IMG/VR virus record: IMGVR_UViG_3300009417_000016
Coordinates: 1 to 30,095 of that record
Origin: a virus
DNA length: 30,095 nt
Reading direction: 5' to 3' (one strand)
Part shown: one piece after another, positions 20,891-28,494 of the stretch
How the letters are laid out: each line of letters begins with the position of its first letter
How positions within the stretch are numbered: the stretch's first letter is position 1
The notes under the pieces: model-generated
Seen by the model: the letters and a program-made list of their open reading frames with translations, nothing else
What the model was told of the DNA's origin: nothing
The model's database searches: none
Made by a program: the position numbers and the translations under genes

Positions 20891-21265
20891 ATGACAGTTA
20901 ATTATAAGAATCTTGCAGAAAATCTAATCATTGTGATTGTAAGTGCCTTATTAGGAGCTGGCATAGCCTACTACGCTAGTACTAGAGCAAACGAGGAAAC
21001 CATTGCCTTATTAACACCAACCATACGAGAGGCCATCGCTAGAGAAACGACCTCTATTAAAAATGAGATTACGCACGATATTAAGGTGGAGATAGATAAG
21101 ATTAAGAAATCAGATTCTATTAACATCATTATAGATCAGAAACCAAAAACAACGCAGAAACCAAAAAACAAAATCACCATTAAAAAGGATAGTGCAGCAC
21201 CACCACCAGAAGAGAAAAAACGCAGTTGGTTAGGTCGCCTTTTTAAAGGTAAAAAAGATAACTAA
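20891..21265 (+). CDS. Membrane-anchored coiled-coil protein (spanin-like or holin-like)
   Basis: A 124-residue protein. Residues 10-30 (NLIIVIVSALLGAGIAYYA) are a membrane segment; about 35-75 are helical and charged (EETIALLTPTIREAIARETT, then KVEIDKIKKSD), then a proline/lysine-rich tail with PPPEEKKRSWLGRLFKGKK. Single-span proteins with a long charged helix next to an endolysin often serve as inner-membrane spanins. A holin would usually have no long soluble part. The tail's basic C-terminus is also compatible with a baseplate or membrane-docking role. Function not established. Confidence 0.5.
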   Translation: MTVNYKNLAENLIIVIVSALLGAGIAYYASTRANEETIALLTPTIREAIARETTSIKNEITHDIKVEIDKIKKSDSINIIIDQKPKTTQKPKNKITIKKDSAAPPPEEKKRSWLGRLFKGKKDN

Positions 21266-21271
21266 AAAATT

Positions 21272-22444
21272 ATGGGTTTACCTAAAATTACATTTAACAT
21301 CTCAGCAAACGGTTTAGACCGTTTAGGAGATGACGTACAAAAAACACCAGGACTCGTTATTACAGGTGCAACTGTAGCTGCTGGTGTAACGCTTGGCGAA
21401 TCTAATCAGATATTTAGCCTTGCAGATGCTGAAGATTTAGGTATTGAAGCTGTTGGAGTCAATGCATTTGCTCACAAACATATATCCGATTTTTACACGT
21501 CGGCCGAGATAGGTACTCCATTGTGGATAATGTTAGTATCTGATGCCACAACTATGGAGGACATGGCAGATCTAAATGAAGCCTATGCCAATAAGCTCAT
21601 TGGAGATGCTAAAGGTGTTATACGTGTTTTAGGCCTGGTAAGAAAATCTAATGCAGCTGAAACCATTGTAGAGGCTCTAGATGAAGATGCAAAACTAGCA
21701 GCAATAAAATTACAAGCACTTGCCACGTATTACGAAGGTAAGTATATGCCATTTAGAGCTGTGATCTCTGGTAACGTTTTTAGTGGTGTTACAGCAGATC
21801 TGTTTGACTACCAAACAGCAAACTATCCTAATGTAAACATGGTCATTGTCAACAATGATGGTGCACCAGAAGCATTTATAGGACGTGTACTTGGTAGAAT
21901 TGCAAGCATACCATCGCAACGCAGCATGGCACGTGTTAAAGATGGTGCAATAGAACCATTAGCAGCGTTCTTTACAGATGGCTCTACAGTAGAGTCTAAA
22001 ATTAACGAATGGGATGCTATCCACGATAAAGGCTACACCTTTATGAGAACTTTTGCAGGTCGTTCTGGGTATTACATGAGTGACGACAGAACGCTTTGTC
22101 CTGTAGAAAATGATTTTAGCGCATTAGGCCGTGGTTTTGTTATGGACGAAGCTGTACTCATTGCTTACGATGTTTTAGTAGAGGAACTCTCTGAGGAAGT
22201 GCCATTAACTGAAGCTGGTCTTATACATCCTGCAATCATTAAAGGATGGCAAAGTAATATTGAAACACAGATAGAAGGGTTGATGGTTGCTGAAGGCAAA
22301 CTCTCTGGTGTAGAGGCACTAATTGCTGAAGATCAAAACATTTTACAAGATGATACCTTAACCGTAACTGTGAGATTACAGCCTGTAGGTTATGCAAAAT
22401 ATATCGAAGTCAACATTGGCTTTACAACTCAAATTAATAACTAG
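21272..22444 (+). CDS. Contractile tail sheath protein (DUF2586)
   Basis: A 390-residue protein of the DUF2586 sheath family. Characteristic segments are PKITFNISANGLDRLGDDVQ at the start, TLGESNQIFSLADAEDLGI, then KGYTFMRTFAGRSGYYMSDD and the ending ILQDDTLTVTVRLQPVGYAK, where sheath subunits interlock. It forms the contractile outer tube, so the phage is a myovirus. It is followed after 3 nt by the tube gene, the standard pair. Conserved aspartate- and glycine-rich loops suit strand exchange between subunits. Confidence 0.88.
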   Translation: MGLPKITFNISANGLDRLGDDVQKTPGLVITGATVAAGVTLGESNQIFSLADAEDLGIEAVGVNAFAHKHISDFYTSAEIGTPLWIMLVSDATTMEDMADLNEAYANKLIGDAKGVIRVLGLVRKSNAAETIVEALDEDAKLAAIKLQALATYYEGKYMPFRAVISGNVFSGVTADLFDYQTANYPNVNMVIVNNDGAPEAFIGRVLGRIASIPSQRSMARVKDGAIEPLAAFFTDGSTVESKINEWDAIHDKGYTFMRTFAGRSGYYMSDDRTLCPVENDFSALGRGFVMDEAVLIAYDVLVEELSEEVPLTEAGLIHPAIIKGWQSNIETQIEGLMVAEGKLSGVEALIAEDQNILQDDTLTVTVRLQPVGYAKYIEVNIGFTTQINN

Positions 22445-22447
22445 AAT

Positions 22448-22858
22448 ATGTTTAATAGTTCAGAATATTCGTGGTCAGATTTATCGATTGCTTTTTGTGG
22501 TAGAATCATCGAAGGTGTAACGGAATTAGAGTACACCGAAAAGCAGGAGAAAGATAAGCTATACGGACGTGGTAATAAACCGCATAAGATTTTACGAGGC
22601 AATAAGGATTACGAAGGTAAGATCACCTTGTGGCAAAGTGAAGTTGAAGCGATGATAGCAGCTGCTCCAGATAAAGACATTTTAAAACTCAATTTTGAGA
22701 TTGTCTCAACTTACATTCCGCATGATGGTGGGCAAACTGTCACAGACATTTGCACATCTGTAGAAGTCACTGAGCTTAAAAAGGGATTTAAGCAAGGTGA
22801 TAAAAACATGCTCATAGAGCTGCCAATTGTCTTTTTAGACATTAAGAAGCAGCAATAA
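22448..22858 (+). CDS. Tail tube protein
   Basis: A 136-residue protein following the sheath gene by 3 nt. It has YSWSDLSIAFCGRIIEGVTELEYTEKQ at the start, then GRGNKPHKILRGNKDYEGK and ITLWQSEVEAMIAAA, ending VTELKKGFKQGDKNMLIELP IVFLDI: the usual arrangement of inner-tube proteins, with two beta-sheets and one helix. It polymerises around the tape measure protein. Family named by position and pattern. Confidence 0.8.
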   Translation: MFNSSEYSWSDLSIAFCGRIIEGVTELEYTEKQEKDKLYGRGNKPHKILRGNKDYEGKITLWQSEVEAMIAAAPDKDILKLNFEIVSTYIPHDGGQTVTDICTSVEVTELKKGFKQGDKNMLIELPIVFLDIKKQQ

Positions 22859-22885
22859 CACGTAACCCAGTAATACAATTACATA

Positions 22886-23521
22886 ATGAAAACTAAATTT
22901 TTAATCATGGCACTGATGCTGTTTACAGCCTTTGCCTTTTCTAACACAAACGACGACATGGCAAAACCAACAAACAAAGAACTGATTGAATTGCAAGACA
23001 AACATGGTGATCTGTACGATCTGCCAGTAGGAGACAAATTAGCCATATTACGCGCTCCAAAAATGGCAGATTATAAGCGTGCTTTTACAGCCATGCAAAA
23101 AGGTGGAGACATCGCATTTGGTGAAGCCATGCTAGAAGCTTTAATGGTAGCAGGTGATAAAGAGATTAAAACTATTGATGATTACTTCTTACCAGCGCGT
23201 AAAGAGCTGATGGACTTCTTTAATTATCCAGATGCTACTGTAGAAACCAAAGGTGCTAAAACAGAAATTACCATTGGCGATTATAGTTGTAAGGTTAGAA
23301 AAATAACCAGGGAAGATCTAAAGCTGGCCGAAAAACAGAATCCGAGTAATAAGCCTTTTGTAACTCAAGAGAAACTCTTTGACATTATATGTATTGAAAA
23401 GGACGACGCCTTTAACAATAGATCTAATGCGGAGATACGATTTCCTTTATTTCAGGCTATAGAGCAATTACAGGTCGTTAAAGTGGCAACGCTAAAAAAG
23501 CGCTCACCGATGCCATCATAG
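22886..23521 (+). CDS. Tail assembly chaperone, zero-frame product, with signal-like N-terminus
   Basis: A 211-residue chaperone between tube and tape measure, as in most long-tailed phages. The part from M25 is the chaperone proper, with the ELIELQDKHGDLYDLPVGDK start and helices to the frameshift. The first 24 residues, MKTKFLIMALMLFTAFAF and SNTNDD, look like a Sec signal peptide, odd for a cytoplasmic chaperone. An in-frame ATG at 22958 (M25) is the alternative start, without a clear ribosome site. The heptamer A AAA AAG at 23494-23500 allows a -1 shift to a 270-residue form. The zero-frame ends at TAG 23519. Confidence 0.8.
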   Translation: MKTKFLIMALMLFTAFAFSNTNDDMAKPTNKELIELQDKHGDLYDLPVGDKLAILRAPKMADYKRAFTAMQKGGDIAFGEAMLEALMVAGDKEIKTIDDYFLPARKELMDFFNYPDATVETKGAKTEITIGDYSCKVRKITREDLKLAEKQNPSNKPFVTQEKLFDIICIEKDDAFNNRSNAEIRFPLFQAIEQLQVVKVATLKKRSPMPS

Positions 23522-23539
23522 ATCCAGACGATGCATCGG
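23494..23539 (+). promoter_or_regulatory. -1 frameshift signal in the tail chaperone
   Basis: Heptamer A AAA AAG (23494-23500) in the zero frame, then a 6-nt spacer and the stem CCGATGC (23507-23513) / GCATCGG (23533-23539) with a 19-nt loop containing the zero-frame stop. This is the classic G/GT-type tail chaperone signal. Confidence 0.85.
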
Positions 23540-23697
23540 CACACAATTTAGTAAAGGAATACAATATTAGGCTGTTTGATGCCTATCTCAAATATTACAT
23601 GCACATACGGCATCCGCAGAAACTTACGGATGCCGAATGGGCTGAGGAAATTCAAAATTTACATTACATAAGAGTTAAAGAAAAAAACGCGTCATAA
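23500..23697 (+). CDS. Tail chaperone, -1 frame extension (GT-like)
   Basis: After slippage, translation continues from 23500 as ALTDAIIDPDDASAH and onward to TAA at 23695-23697, adding 65 residues, including KLTDAEWAEEIQNLHYIR. The frame has no suitable start of its own at the right place and directly precedes the tape measure gene. Such T-domains bind the tape measure protein, tube protein and help load it. Confidence 0.85.
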   Translation, partial: ALTDAIIDPDDASAHNLVKEYNIRLFDAYLKYYMHIRHPQKLTDAEWAEEIQNLHYIRVKEKNAS

Positions 23698-23706
23698 TCC
23701 TTATAA

Positions 23707-25425
23707 ATGAATGCCTATAGTTTCATCATAAAAATGAAAGATTATGCATCTTCTGGTTTAAAGAAGATCGCGCAATCTGTTGGTGGAGTTACAAGACAAG
23801 TTAATACAGGGAATTCTGCAAACTCACGCTACTCTAGCGGATTGAGATCTATAATAGGCCTTGCTGGAGGCTTAGCTTTAGTATATGGCACATTAAACGT
23901 GGCATCAGCCTTATTCTTTAAAGGCGTAGAGTTAGAACAAACCAAAGTAAAATTTGAGGTACTACTGGGAAGTGTAGAAAAAGGGATTGGTCTCTTTAAT
24001 GAGCTCAACGCCTTTGCCAATTTTACACCGTTTAGCAACGCAAGTGTTGTTAAAGCTTCAGAAACTATGTTAGGTTTTGGGATTACTCAAGATAAGATCA
24101 TAGGCAATATGAAAATGTTAGGAGATGTCTCTATGGGTAACGAGCAAAAACTCGGCAGCTTATCCTTAGTCTATTCTCAAATTATGGCAACTGGCCGTTT
24201 AATGGGTCAGGATCTACTTCAATTAATTAACCAGGGTTTTAATCCGCTTCAGGTCATTTCAGAAAATACAGGCTTATCAATGTCAGTGCTTAAAAAGCAG
24301 ATGGAGAAAGGTGCTATTAGTGCTGGTATGGTAGAGGAAGCTTTTAGATTAGCAACCTCTGAAGGTGGTCGTTATTACGGTATGACCGAAAAGATGTCAG
24401 AATCTGCTGGAGGAAAGTGGAGCACATTAATGGGCAAATTTCAATATGCAGTTTCGGTAATCGGTGAAAAGTTTTCTAATTGGATTAGTCCAATGATAGA
24501 TATTGGTATTGCTGTAGTAGATAACATCATTCCGTTTTTAAAGACACTAAGATCTATTTACACAGCGGTTTCACAAAACACACCTTTATTAGTTGCTATG
24601 ACAGCAATAGTGACCTCTTTAGGTTTAGCCTATTTAGTGTCTAATGCCAGCCTTATTGCTTCTACAATTTCTTTAGGTGCATACAATGTAGTCGCTTGGT
24701 TAGCAGTTACTGCCACAAGTGCATGGACAGCTGCACAAACTATATTAAATGTTGTAATGTCAATGAATCCTATTGGATTAGTGATTTTAGCCATTGGTGC
24801 CTTAGTGGCCATTGTTGCATTATTATGGAATAAGTTCGATTGGTTACGAGGTGGTGTAATGGGTATTTGGGAAGTGATGAAAAACTTTGGTGATATCATT
24901 AAAAATTATGTAACCAACAGAATACAAGAATTAATGACAGGTCTCTCTGGTATGGGCAAAGCTTTAATGCAGTTTTTTAATGGTGACTTTAAAGATGCCT
25001 GGGAAACTGGTAAGAAAGCAGCTGGTGATCTTATGGGTAAAAACTCAGGTTTAGAAGCTGGTAAGGAAATAGCCAAGCAATTCAATAAAGGATACAATGA
25101 TGAGTTGGCTTTAAAAACCGCAAAGTCTGAAGCTGAAAACGTTGGAGCCACAAAATCACAAAATTTTAAAAAGCAAGCTCCATCCTCAGTATTTGACAGT
25201 TTGCTTACAAACGATGCTGCTGACAAAAAGAAAAAGAAAAAACGAGATAGCATTGTTTCTGGAGGTTCTAAAATGACCAACATTACAGTGACTATTGGTA
25301 AGCTACAGGACAAAACAGAAATACACGTCTCTCAAGTAGAAAAAGGCTTAGATAAATTAGGAGAAAAAGTACAGGAGATGATTTTACGTAGTGTTAATAG
25401 TGTTAACCAAATGCAAACAGGTTAA
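23707..25425 (+). CDS. Tail tape measure protein
   Basis: A 572-residue protein after the chaperone pair. It starts with a helical N-terminus, has long hydrophobic segments (about 45-70, IIGLAGGLALVYGTLNVASA; and several from 290 to 370), and a central chaperone-like region with NAFANFTPFSNASVVKASET and GRLMGQDLLQLINQGFNP. The Gly-rich hydrophobic stretches are typical of tape measures, which set tail length and may enter the host membrane. Tail length scales with residue count; at 572 residues a fairly short tail is expected. C-terminal part is lysine-rich (KKKKKRDS). Confidence 0.88.
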   Translation: MNAYSFIIKMKDYASSGLKKIAQSVGGVTRQVNTGNSANSRYSSGLRSIIGLAGGLALVYGTLNVASALFFKGVELEQTKVKFEVLLGSVEKGIGLFNELNAFANFTPFSNASVVKASETMLGFGITQDKIIGNMKMLGDVSMGNEQKLGSLSLVYSQIMATGRLMGQDLLQLINQGFNPLQVISENTGLSMSVLKKQMEKGAISAGMVEEAFRLATSEGGRYYGMTEKMSESAGGKWSTLMGKFQYAVSVIGEKFSNWISPMIDIGIAVVDNIIPFLKTLRSIYTAVSQNTPLLVAMTAIVTSLGLAYLVSNASLIASTISLGAYNVVAWLAVTATSAWTAAQTILNVVMSMNPIGLVILAIGALVAIVALLWNKFDWLRGGVMGIWEVMKNFGDIIKNYVTNRIQELMTGLSGMGKALMQFFNGDFKDAWETGKKAAGDLMGKNSGLEAGKEIAKQFNKGYNDELALKTAKSEAENVGATKSQNFKKQAPSSVFDSLLTNDAADKKKKKKRDSIVSGGSKMTNITVTIGKLQDKTEIHVSQVEKGLDKLGEKVQEMILRSVNSVNQMQTG

Positions 25426-25426
25426 T

Positions 25427-25444
25427 CCCCTAACCCCAAAGGGG
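25427..25444. repeat. Short G/C-run hairpin after the tape measure gene
   Basis: CCCC (25427-25430), CCCC (25434-25437) and GGGG (25441-25444) with AAA loop between the last pair. It resembles short C/G-run intergenic repeats seen in flavobacterial genomes; also seen as an RNA stem. It is followed by AATAAAAAAT, not a T-run. Confidence 0.5.
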
Positions 25445-25454
25445 AATAAAAAAT

Positions 25455-26051
25455 ATGAGTAGTACTGAGTTTGACATAAAACAGTTAACGGCAAAGGCAC
25501 ATTTTGGGCACGTTGGTTTACCGTTTCCTGAGTGGTTTGGTGAAAATAAGAAATTGTTTGTTTTACCAAATCTTAAAAATATAGGTGCTGCACTTCGTAA
25601 TGGTAATACACCTTATTTCATGCAAGTGAAATTAAGTTACCAGGGCGAAACTTTTACTTTACCAAATGAGCCTCTCGTTGGTATAGCATTAGCAAAGGTT
25701 ATTGTAGAAACGGCAACGGTAGGTACCAACCGAAAAGGTACAGTTAAAGAATACATTACTACTGAAGATTATCAAGTCAGTTTTAGAGGTGTATGCTTTA
25801 GCGAGGATATGGAAAGCTATCCAGCAGATCAGGTAGATCTGTTAAATAGATTATTTGAAGTTGATGATGCTGTAGAGATTGAGAGCAATGCGTTCTTTGA
25901 ATTATTTGGAATACGTAAACTGGTACTAAAGGATATTCAGTTTGATGAAATGGCAGGTGAACAAGGTTTACAGCGTTACATTATTACTGCGATTAGTGAT
26001 CAAGATTTTTATGCAGATCTGAGTGATCGCGATTTAAACAGTTTGCTCTAA
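25455..26051 (+). CDS. Baseplate/tail protein, DUF6046-like
   Basis: A 198-residue protein. ITTEDYQVSFRGVCFSEDMESYPADQVDLLNRLF and the ending AGEQGLQRYIITAISDQDF are what I recall for a Bacteroidota phage family annotated DUF6046, placed between tape measure and hub. In other myophages this place is held by a LysM/tail completion protein that joins the hub to the tube, so a baseplate role is likely. No enzyme motif. Start ATG is 11 nt after the G/C hairpin; its stop overlaps the next gene by 1 nt. Confidence 0.65.
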   Translation: MSSTEFDIKQLTAKAHFGHVGLPFPEWFGENKKLFVLPNLKNIGAALRNGNTPYFMQVKLSYQGETFTLPNEPLVGIALAKVIVETATVGTNRKGTVKEYITTEDYQVSFRGVCFSEDMESYPADQVDLLNRLFEVDDAVEIESNAFFELFGIRKLVLKDIQFDEMAGEQGLQRYIITAISDQDFYADLSDRDLNSLL

Positions 26052-27019
26052 TGTTTGTACTAGAAGCAAACATAAAGATTGGCAGTTATGAATTTAACCA
26101 GGTTAATGATGTAGAGATCATAAAGTCGGTTGACGAACTTGGTGACACGTGCACCATTAAACTACCAACGCGGTTTAAAGTGCGACAAAATAACATAGAG
26201 CTCTTTACTGAAGAAGCGATTAAAGTTGGTGATGAAGTTATAGTAACATTAGGTTATAGAGGTCAATATAAAGGTGTTGAGTTTGTTGGTTATGTAAAAA
26301 AGGTTAAGCCTATGTTTCCTCTAGAGATTGAGTGTGAGGATAAGATCTGGTTACTGAGACGTAAGCGGATCACCAAGGCCTGGAACGCTGGCACAACGTT
26401 AATTGAAATTTTAGAGGAAGTTGTAAAAGATACAGCTGTGCGCTTAGCTGATAACATACCAGACATTAAGCTCGATAAGTATATCATTAAAAATGCCAAT
26501 GGAGCGCAAGTGTTACAGGCGATTAAAAAGAACATGTCGCTAAGTGTCTTTATTACGGATGATGATAAACTCTATGTTGGCCTACAGCAATTAACCAATA
26601 TTGGTGAGACTGTGATTTACGATCTTAATTACAATTTGGTTGAAAATAACTTGGAGTATAAAAGTAGCGATGAACGACGTATAAAAGTCCGATACACCTA
26701 CGTAGGTAAGGATAATAAGAAAAAGCAAATTGAGGTCGGAGATGCTGATGGTGAGTTACGGACGTTTCATACCTCAGTCATTTCAGATGAAGCTCAGCTG
26801 AAGGCATTGGCAACTTCTGAAATAGAGCGTTTAAAGTATGATGGTTTTGATGGAGATGTGGTGAGTTTTTTAATTCCGTTTGCTACCAGAGGTATGCAAG
26901 CCCAGTTAATAGATGATCTGCATACGAGTAGAGAAGGCAACTATTTTATAAAAAAAGTCATCACCACGTTTGGCACTGATGGAGCACGACGAAAAGTAAG
27001 CTTAGGGAATAAGTTATGA
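26051..27019 (+). CDS. Baseplate hub protein (gpD/gp27-like)
   Basis: A 322-residue hub. IKIGSYEFNQVNDVEIIKSVD at the start, GDEVIVTLGYRGQYKGVEFVGYVKKVKP and the later KALATSEIERLKYDGFDGDV fit the gpD/gp44 hub fold: two beta-barrels around a central helical region (KAWNAGTTLIEILEEVVKDT). It carries the spike and joins it to the tube. It shares a 1-nt overlap with the upstream gene and 4 nt with the downstream. Function from family and position. Confidence 0.8.
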   Translation: MFVLEANIKIGSYEFNQVNDVEIIKSVDELGDTCTIKLPTRFKVRQNNIELFTEEAIKVGDEVIVTLGYRGQYKGVEFVGYVKKVKPMFPLEIECEDKIWLLRRKRITKAWNAGTTLIEILEEVVKDTAVRLADNIPDIKLDKYIIKNANGAQVLQAIKKNMSLSVFITDDDKLYVGLQQLTNIGETVIYDLNYNLVENNLEYKSSDERRIKVRYTYVGKDNKKKQIEVGDADGELRTFHTSVISDEAQLKALATSEIERLKYDGFDGDVVSFLIPFATRGMQAQLIDDLHTSREGNYFIKKVITTFGTDGARRKVSLGNKL

Positions 27020-27546
27020 ATTTTGATTTAGAAATACAGAAGGCTTTTGAAGCTCTTAAAAAAAGAGATGTGTATTGCTTTGTGGCCACTGTTTTAGAAG
27101 TTGATAAAAACACCGGTGTTTGCAAAATTACCGATGGTGATCTAGAATACACTGACGTAAGGCTATCAGCGGTTATTGACGGTAAACAGGAAAAGGTTTT
27201 TGTATTCCCAAAAGTGAAAAGTACGGTTTTAGTAGAGCCGATTAATGAAGATTTAAAGCAATTGTATGTTGCCAAATATAGTGAAGTAGAAAGTATCTAT
27301 GGATTAATAGATAATACGGAGTTTGAAATTGATAAGGATGGATTTTTACTGAAGCGCAACAATGAGGATCTAAAAACGGTGCTGAATGATTTTATAGAAG
27401 AGTTTGGAAAGCTCTGTGATCAGTTAAATGCGGTTGTGGTTTTACCAGGTAATGGCACTACACCAAATGTAGCTGCTATAACAGCAATAAAAACAAATGC
27501 TACAACAGCGATTAATCAACGTTTAAATAGCATTTTAAAAGCATAA
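27016..27546 (+). CDS. Baseplate spike/OB-fold protein (gpV-like)
   Basis: A 176-residue protein. Residues 18-80 hold CFVATVLEVDKNTGVCKITD, VRLSAVIDGKQEKVFVFPKV and STVLVEPI, the OB-fold of central spike proteins (gpV, Mu gp45). The C-terminal part (GLIDNTEFEIDKDGFLLKRN, then helices) is not the usual triple-beta-helix tip with histidine metal site, so the tip may be on another protein. It overlaps the hub by 4 nt. Confidence 0.7.
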   Translation: MNFDLEIQKAFEALKKRDVYCFVATVLEVDKNTGVCKITDGDLEYTDVRLSAVIDGKQEKVFVFPKVKSTVLVEPINEDLKQLYVAKYSEVESIYGLIDNTEFEIDKDGFLLKRNNEDLKTVLNDFIEEFGKLCDQLNAVVVLPGNGTTPNVAAITAIKTNATTAINQRLNSILKA

Positions 27547-27554
27547 TTATAATA

Positions 27555-27845
27555 ATGGCCAATACCGTTACAGTTTTACATAATCAGTCACTTATGGATA
27601 TCGCTATTCAGCAATTTGGCAATGTAGAAGCTGTAGTTGCTTTAGCGGTTTTAAATGATATAAGCATTACAGCAGATCTGGTAGCAGGACAAATTTTGTC
27701 CTTAGAAGGCATTGCAGTATTAGATGCTGATATAGTGAACTATTATGAAATTAAGGCTATAAAACCAGCCACAGCGATTGTAGATCCATTTATGTATAAC
27801 ACACTATTTGCTGAAGGTTTATTTGCAAATGGATTATTTAAATAG
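27555..27845 (+). CDS. LysM-like tail/baseplate protein
   Basis: A 96-residue protein. VTVLHNQSLMDIAIQQFGNV and AVVALAVLNDISITADLVAG, then QILSLEGI, form a LysM-like fold that in phages (gpX-type) joins tail proteins and may bind peptidoglycan. The C-terminal part ends with two near repeats FAEGLFANGLFK. Located 8 nt after the spike gene; probably a baseplate component. Confidence 0.7.
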   Translation: MANTVTVLHNQSLMDIAIQQFGNVEAVVALAVLNDISITADLVAGQILSLEGIAVLDADIVNYYEIKAIKPATAIVDPFMYNTLFAEGLFANGLFK

Positions 27846-27847
27846 AT

Positions 27848-28219
27848 ATGAACCAAGATAATATTAGAGATTTTAACAATGTAACGTACACTGTACCAGA
27901 AGGCAGTGCAATTGTAAAAGAACTGGATGATAGAACTAAGCACAATGTAGATGGTTATAATTCTATTGCTGAGCTCGGTGCTAAGTTAAAGGCTCTAATA
28001 GATGGAGCAAAGCCTACTACGCTTTACAATGGTCAGATATTACATTATATAAAGCATCCAGATAACAATCCTAACAATGACTTTGAACAAAATGACTTTG
28101 TTGAAAATTTAGTGGTAGATAATACTTTGATTGTTAATCTCGGTCAGTATTTAGGTGGTGATAAAAGTGACATTAACAATATAGATCAGTTGAGCTATAC
28201 CAGAATACAACCAATATAA
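27848..28219 (+). CDS. Hypothetical baseplate/tail protein (123 aa)
   Basis: No family recognised. It starts NQDNIRDFNNVTYTVPEGSA and ends TRIQPI, with many Asn/Asp and a strand-rich middle (VVDNTLIVNLGQYLGGD). Its position between LysM and fibre genes suggests a baseplate-to-fibre connector. Start is 2 nt after the preceding stop. Confidence 0.65.
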   Translation: MNQDNIRDFNNVTYTVPEGSAIVKELDDRTKHNVDGYNSIAELGAKLKALIDGAKPTTLYNGQILHYIKHPDNNPNNDFEQNDFVENLVVDNTLIVNLGQYLGGDKSDINNIDQLSYTRIQPI

Positions 28220-28224
28220 TAGAT

Positions 28225-28494
28225 ATGGAACTATTACAGAAAAAACAAAAACCGCTTTTGACTCTCATCTTAGAATGGTTTAGAGGCAAAGCCCATTTAG
28301 TAAAAAATGATGAGTTTACGCATTACAAAGGTTTAGGTAATGTGCTCGATAGCTATGAGACAGGTGACTACTTAATAGGTGTTGCCAAAGATGGTTTTAA
28401 AACTAAAGGAAATATTTTGGCCACTTATCTCATAAAAGAAGCTTCAACAGACCAAGTAAAATTAGAATTAATAGGATATCATAAAGCAATATGA
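28225..28494 (+). CDS. Hypothetical tail protein (89 aa)
   Basis: No family recognised. Basic N-terminus (MELLQKKQKPLLTLILEWFR) then GDYLIGVAKDGFKTKGNILATYLI, a strand-pair pattern. Lies between a connector-like gene and the tail fibre; its TGA overlaps the fibre ATG (ATGA). Function unknown. Confidence 0.6.
   Translation: MELLQKKQKPLLTLILEWFRGKAHLVKNDEFTHYKGLGNVLDSYETGDYLIGVAKDGFKTKGNILATYLIKEASTDQVKLELIGYHKAI

Noticed and set aside
25427-25444. Rho-independent terminator after the tape measure gene
   Set aside because: The G/C stem is short and followed by A's, not T's; downstream baseplate genes need read-through.
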